Below the pieces are notes generated by a model. It saw only the letters and a program-made list of their open reading frames with translations, had not been told where the DNA came from and made no database searches. From contig NZ_JAUYQU010000027.1 in the NCBI RefSeq assembly GCF_030697065.1, positions 1-47,556 on the forward strand: a stretch of DNA of 47,556 nt, written 5' to 3'. The stretch comes from Bradyrhizobium sp. GTDB taxonomy: Bacteria > Pseudomonadota > Alphaproteobacteria > Rhizobiales > Xanthobacteraceae. Positions 44,947 through 47,556 of the stretch are shown in pieces. Made by a program: the position numbers and the translations under genes. Positions within the stretch are counted from its first letter, which is position 1. The number at the start of each line of letters is the position of its first letter.

Positions 44947-45561
44947 ATGCCCGATATGACCACGATCAAAACCGTTTGTGTGTATTGCGGCTCCGGCCCC
45001 GGCACCAACCCCCGCTTCGTCGAAGCCGCCATCGCATTCGGAAAGACCCTCGCCGAAGACGGTATCCGTCTCGTCTATGGCGGCGGCTCGGTGGGGCTGA
45101 TGGGCGCCGTGGCCAAGTCCGTGCTCGATCACGGCGGCGCGGTGACCGGGATCATTCCCGAGTTCCTGACCGCCCGCGAAAACGCGCTCAGGCGCGTGCA
45201 GGAATTGATCGTCACGCCTGACATGCACGAACGCAAGCGGCTGATGTTCGAGCACTCCGATGCCTTCGTGGCACTGCCCGGCGGCATCGGGACGCTGGAG
45301 GAACTGGTAGAGCAACTGACCTGGCAACAGCTCGGTCAACACAGCAAGCCGATCCTGCTCGCCAACATCGACGGCTTCTGGGAGCCCCTGCTGGCGCTGC
45401 TCGCGCATATGCGGGAAACCGAGTTCATCCGGCCCAATTTGCAGGTCGATATTCTCAAGGCCGAACGCGTCGAGGACATCCTGCCGCGCCTGCAGGCCGC
45501 AGCGGCGCGTACGCCCGAGGGCGCCGGGGACCTGACGCCTGAACTGGCGAGCAAGCTCTAA
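44947..45561 (+). CDS. LOG-family protein (cytokinin riboside 5'-monophosphate phosphoribohydrolase type)
   Basis: The 204-residue protein belongs to the LOG/TIGR00730 family, often misnamed lysine decarboxylase. It has VCVYCGSGPG, LVYGGGSVGLMGAVAKSVLD, MHERKRLMFEHSDAF and the diagnostic PGGIGTLEE (111-119). Such enzymes cleave nucleoside 5'-monophosphates and in some bacteria release cytokinin bases. The ATG at 44947 removes an unrelated upstream extension; an ATG at 44956 is an alternative. It converges with the VOC gene, with only 3 bases between the stops. A role in cytokinin production is possible for a plant-associated organism but is not shown. Confidence 0.92.
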   Translation: MPDMTTIKTVCVYCGSGPGTNPRFVEAAIAFGKTLAEDGIRLVYGGGSVGLMGAVAKSVLDHGGAVTGIIPEFLTARENALRRVQELIVTPDMHERKRLMFEHSDAFVALPGGIGTLEELVEQLTWQQLGQHSKPILLANIDGFWEPLLALLAHMRETEFIRPNLQVDILKAERVEDILPRLQAAAARTPEGAGDLTPELASKL

Positions 45562-45564
45562 AAC

Positions 45565-45948
45565 TTATCCCGCATCGCCGGGAAACGTCACCGCCTCGAT
45601 GCGGTTGCCGTCGGGATCGGTGATGAACGCCGCATAGTATTTCACGCGATCATGCGGGCGCAGGCCCGGCGCGCCGTCGGAACGGCCGCCCGCCTGCAAC
45701 GCCGCCGCATGAAACGCGTCGACATCGGCGATGGCCCTGGCGCGGAAGCAGATATGGACGCCGTTTTCGGGCGCGACCCGCTCCATGCCGGCGCGCAAAT
45801 TGATCCAGAATTCGGGATAGGTCTTGCCGAAACCGACCGTCGCTGGCCGCGTCACCAGCCGCGAAAGGCCGAGCGGCGCAAGGGCCGCCTCATAGAAGCG
45901 CGCTGATCGGTCGAGATCGCTGACGCCGACGGAGACGTGATCGATCAT
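45565..45948 (-). CDS. VOC-family (glyoxalase/bleomycin-resistance-like) protein
   Basis: The 127-residue protein has the paired beta-alpha-beta-beta-beta modules of the VOC superfamily: MIDHVSVGVSDLDRSARFYE with His4 as a likely metal ligand, NGVHICFRAR in the middle, and the typical ending AFITDPDGNRIEAVTF with a Glu ligand. These proteins include glyoxalase I, dioxygenases and resistance proteins. The exact reaction cannot be read from sequence. A palindromic repeat lies between it and the citramalate synthase gene. Confidence 0.88.
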   Translation of the reverse strand: MIDHVSVGVSDLDRSARFYEAALAPLGLSRLVTRPATVGFGKTYPEFWINLRAGMERVAPENGVHICFRARAIADVDAFHAAALQAGGRSDGAPGLRPHDRVKYYAAFITDPDGNRIEAVTFPGDAG

Positions 45949-45970
45949 GGAAAGTCCCCCGCTTCCTCAA

Positions 45971-46072
45971 CGTCATTCCGGGCACGCGATAGCGCGAACC
46001 ACAGATGCGCAATTGCGCATCGGGGAATCCCGAGATTCCGGGTCTGGTCCTTCGGACCATCCCGGAATGACG
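45971..46072. repeat. 102-bp palindromic intergenic repeat
   Basis: The ends CGTCATTCCGGG (45971-45982) and CCCGGAATGACG (46061-46072) are perfect reverse complements. Inside are the perfect 18-bp palindrome GATGCGCAATTGCGCATC (46004-46021) and the hairpin TGGTCC-TTC-GGACCA (46045-46059). From memory this matches a dispersed repeat of Bradyrhizobium and Rhodopseudomonas genomes. It ends 10 nt downstream of the cimA stop. Confidence 0.85.
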
Positions 46073-46082
46073 CGAAATCCCC

Positions 46083-47556
46083 TCACACCGGCGCGGCTGA
46101 TTTCACCAGCTTGTAGACCACCGAATCCATCAGCGCCTGGAACGAGGCGTCGATGATGTTGGGCGACACGCCGATCGTGGTCCAGCGCTCGCCCTCCTCG
46201 TCCTCGCTCTCGATCAGCACCCGCGTCACCGCCTCGGTGCCGCCATTGAGGATACGCACGCGGTAGTCGATCAGCTTCAGGCCTTCGATGTATTTCTGGT
46301 ATTTGCCGAGATCCTTGCGCAGCGCCACGTCGAGCGCATTGACCGGGCCGTTGCCCTCGGCAGCCGAGATCAGCCGCTCGCCGGCGACATCGACCTTCAC
46401 CACCGCCAGCGCGACGGTGATGCGCTGGCCGTTGGCGTTGTAGCGCTGCTCGACATTGACGTCGAACTGCTCGACCCGGAAATACTCAGCCACCTTGCCG
46501 AGCGTGCGCCGCGCCAGCAGGTCGAACGACGCGTTGGCGGACTCATAGGCATAGCCCGCAGCCTCGCGTTCCTTCAACTCCTCGACCAGCCGTGCCAGTT
46601 TCGGATCGCTCTTTTCATATGGGATGCCGGCGCGATCGAGTTCGGCGATGACGTTGGAGCGACCGGCCTGGTCGGACACCAGCACCTTGCGGTGATTGCC
46701 GACCGTTTCAGGCAACACGTGCTCATAGGTGTGCGGATCCTTCAGCACCGCCGAGGCATGAATGCCGGTCTTGGTCACGAACGCGCTTTCGCCGACATAG
46801 GGCGCGTGGCGGTTCGGCGCGCGGTTGAGCATGTCGTCCAGCGTTCGCGACACCTTCATCAAGGTCGCCATCCTGTCGGCGGACACGCCGATCTCGAAGG
46901 CATCGGCGAATTCGGACTTCAGCCGCAGCGTCGGGATCAGCGAACACAGATTGGCGTTGCCGCAGCGTTCGCCGAGCCCGTTCAGCGTGCCCTGGATTTG
47001 CCGCACCCCCGCACGCACCGCGGCCAGCGAAATGGCCACCGCCTGCTCGGTGTCGTTATGGGCGTGAATGCCGAGGTGATCGCCGGGAATCTGCTTTGTC
47101 ACCGCAGCGACGATGCTCGCGACCTCGTGCGGCATGGTGCCGCCATTGGTGTCGCACAACACCACCCAGCGCGCGCCGGAATCGTAAGCCGCCTTGGCGC
47201 AGGCCAGCGCGAATTCGGCGTTCTCCTTGTAGCCGTCGAAGAAATGCTCGCAATCAAGCATCACCTCACGGCCCGCCGACTTCGCCGCCTTCACGCTGTC
47301 GCGAATCGAAGCGAGATTCTCCTCGTTGGTCGTCTCGAGCGCCACCCGCACCTGATATTCGGACGACTTCGCCACGAAACAGATCGCGTCTGCCTTGGCC
47401 TCGATCAGAGCAGCCAATCCCGGATCGTTCGAGGCCGAGCGGCCGGGACGGCGCGTCATGCCGAACGCAGTGAATTTCGAGTGGCTGAATTTCGGCTTGG
47501 TTGCGAAAAATTCCGTGTCGGACGGATTGGCGCCGGGATAGCCGCCCTCGACATAG
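46083..47556 (-). CDS. cimA: Citramalate synthase (partial, N terminus beyond window)
   Basis: The enzyme condenses pyruvate and acetyl-CoA to (R)-citramalate, giving a threonine-independent route to 2-oxobutyrate for isoleucine. The frame is open to the window edge: before the Met at 47459 the residues YVEGGYPGANPSDTEFF are visible, which is the diagnostic start region of CimA (TIGR00977-type). Other landmarks are VMLDCEHFFDGYKENAEFAL, WVVLCDTNGGTMPHE and GIHAHNDTEQAVA with the metal-binding His pair. The regulatory C-terminal domain runs from about residue 330 of the visible part. About 30 to 50 N-terminal residues are missing. Homocitrate or isopropylmalate synthases lack the YxEGGxPGxNxxD motif. 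Confidence 0.92.
   Translation of the reverse strand, partial: YVEGGYPGANPSDTEFFATKPKFSHSKFTAFGMTRRPGRSASNDPGLAALIEAKADAICFVAKSSEYQVRVALETTNEENLASIRDSVKAAKSAGREVMLDCEHFFDGYKENAEFALACAKAAYDSGARWVVLCDTNGGTMPHEVASIVAAVTKQIPGDHLGIHAHNDTEQAVAISLAAVRAGVRQIQGTLNGLGERCGNANLCSLIPTLRLKSEFADAFEIGVSADRMATLMKVSRTLDDMLNRAPNRHAPYVGESAFVTKTGIHASAVLKDPHTYEHVLPETVGNHRKVLVSDQAGRSNVIAELDRAGIPYEKSDPKLARLVEELKEREAAGYAYESANASFDLLARRTLGKVAEYFRVEQFDVNVEQRYNANGQRITVALAVVKVDVAGERLISAAEGNGPVNALDVALRKDLGKYQKYIEGLKLIDYRVRILNGGTEAVTRVLIESEDEEGERWTTIGVSPNIIDASFQALMDSVVYKLVKSAAPV

Noticed and set aside
42926..44959. A 677-codon rightward frame
   Set aside because: It is opposite the Atm1-type exporter and is rich in His, Asp and Arg, typical of antisense GC-rich frames.
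1..47556. tRNA, rRNA, CRISPR arrays, transposases, integrases and attachment sites
   Set aside because: None was recognised on reading the gaps and frames on both strands. A computed tRNA and RNA-family scan would be decisive and was not possible here.

Overview
The window is GC-rich chromosomal DNA from an alphaproteobacterium, most likely Bradyrhizobium or a close relative in the Bradyrhizobiaceae/Nitrobacteraceae. Four things point there: an AcpXL/LpxXL very-long-chain lipid A operon, a citramalate synthase together with IlvD, a FixK/FNR-type box in front of a c-type cytochrome, and dispersed palindromic repeats of the kind common in these genomes. No rRNA, tRNA, CRISPR array, phage or transposase gene was recognised. 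The assignment rests on gene content and remembered family features; no database search was run.

Region 1 (1-5100) begins inside a gene for a membrane-anchored protein. It then holds a complete minus-strand operon with the order ptxA-ptxB-ptxC-ptxD-ptxE: a phosphite ABC importer, an NAD-type phosphite dehydrogenase and a LysR regulator. A near-consensus PhoB box lies just upstream of ptxA. Together these should allow phosphite (P+3) to serve as a phosphorus source when phosphate is short. The divergent promoter region also carries a perfect FNR/FixK box serving a dihaem cytochrome c.

Region 2 (5100-14430) holds regulatory and envelope genes. These are a receiver-only response regulator, a hydratase of the fumarylacetoacetase fold, a LuxR-type regulator translationally coupled to a 7TMR-DISM-like histidine kinase, and several small secreted or membrane proteins. 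Two of the small proteins are tandem paralogues. The copied segment appears to include a scrap of the kinase 3' end.

Region 3 (14430-21130) is metabolic: ilvD, a nitronate-monooxygenase-like flavoprotein, an acyl-CoA synthetase and an AhpD-like protein. Between the last two lies about 1 kb without a convincing gene. It is packed with perfect hairpins and an inverted repeat, and looks like a dispersed, structured repeat.

Region 4 (21130-25600) is the acpXL-fabZXL-fabF2XL-fabF1XL-lpxXL operon, which makes the very-long-chain hydroxy fatty acid of lipid A and attaches it. FabF2XL lacks the ketosynthase cysteine and probably acts as a chain-length-factor-like partner of FabF1XL. The alcohol dehydrogenase gene seen in rhizobial versions of this cluster is absent.

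Region 5 (25600-40000) contains a DUF433 protein, a rhodanese/aminotransferase/polyamine-binding-protein operon, a Kup potassium transporter, a PomA/PomB-like stator pair, an RND efflux adaptor and pump without an outer-membrane factor, an RraA-like protein, and a pssA-psd pair for phosphatidylethanolamine synthesis.

Region 6 (40000-47556) contains a short UvrA-like ABC protein, an Atm1/HMT1-type ABC exporter, a LOG-family protein, a VOC protein, a palindromic repeat, and a citramalate synthase that runs off the window end.
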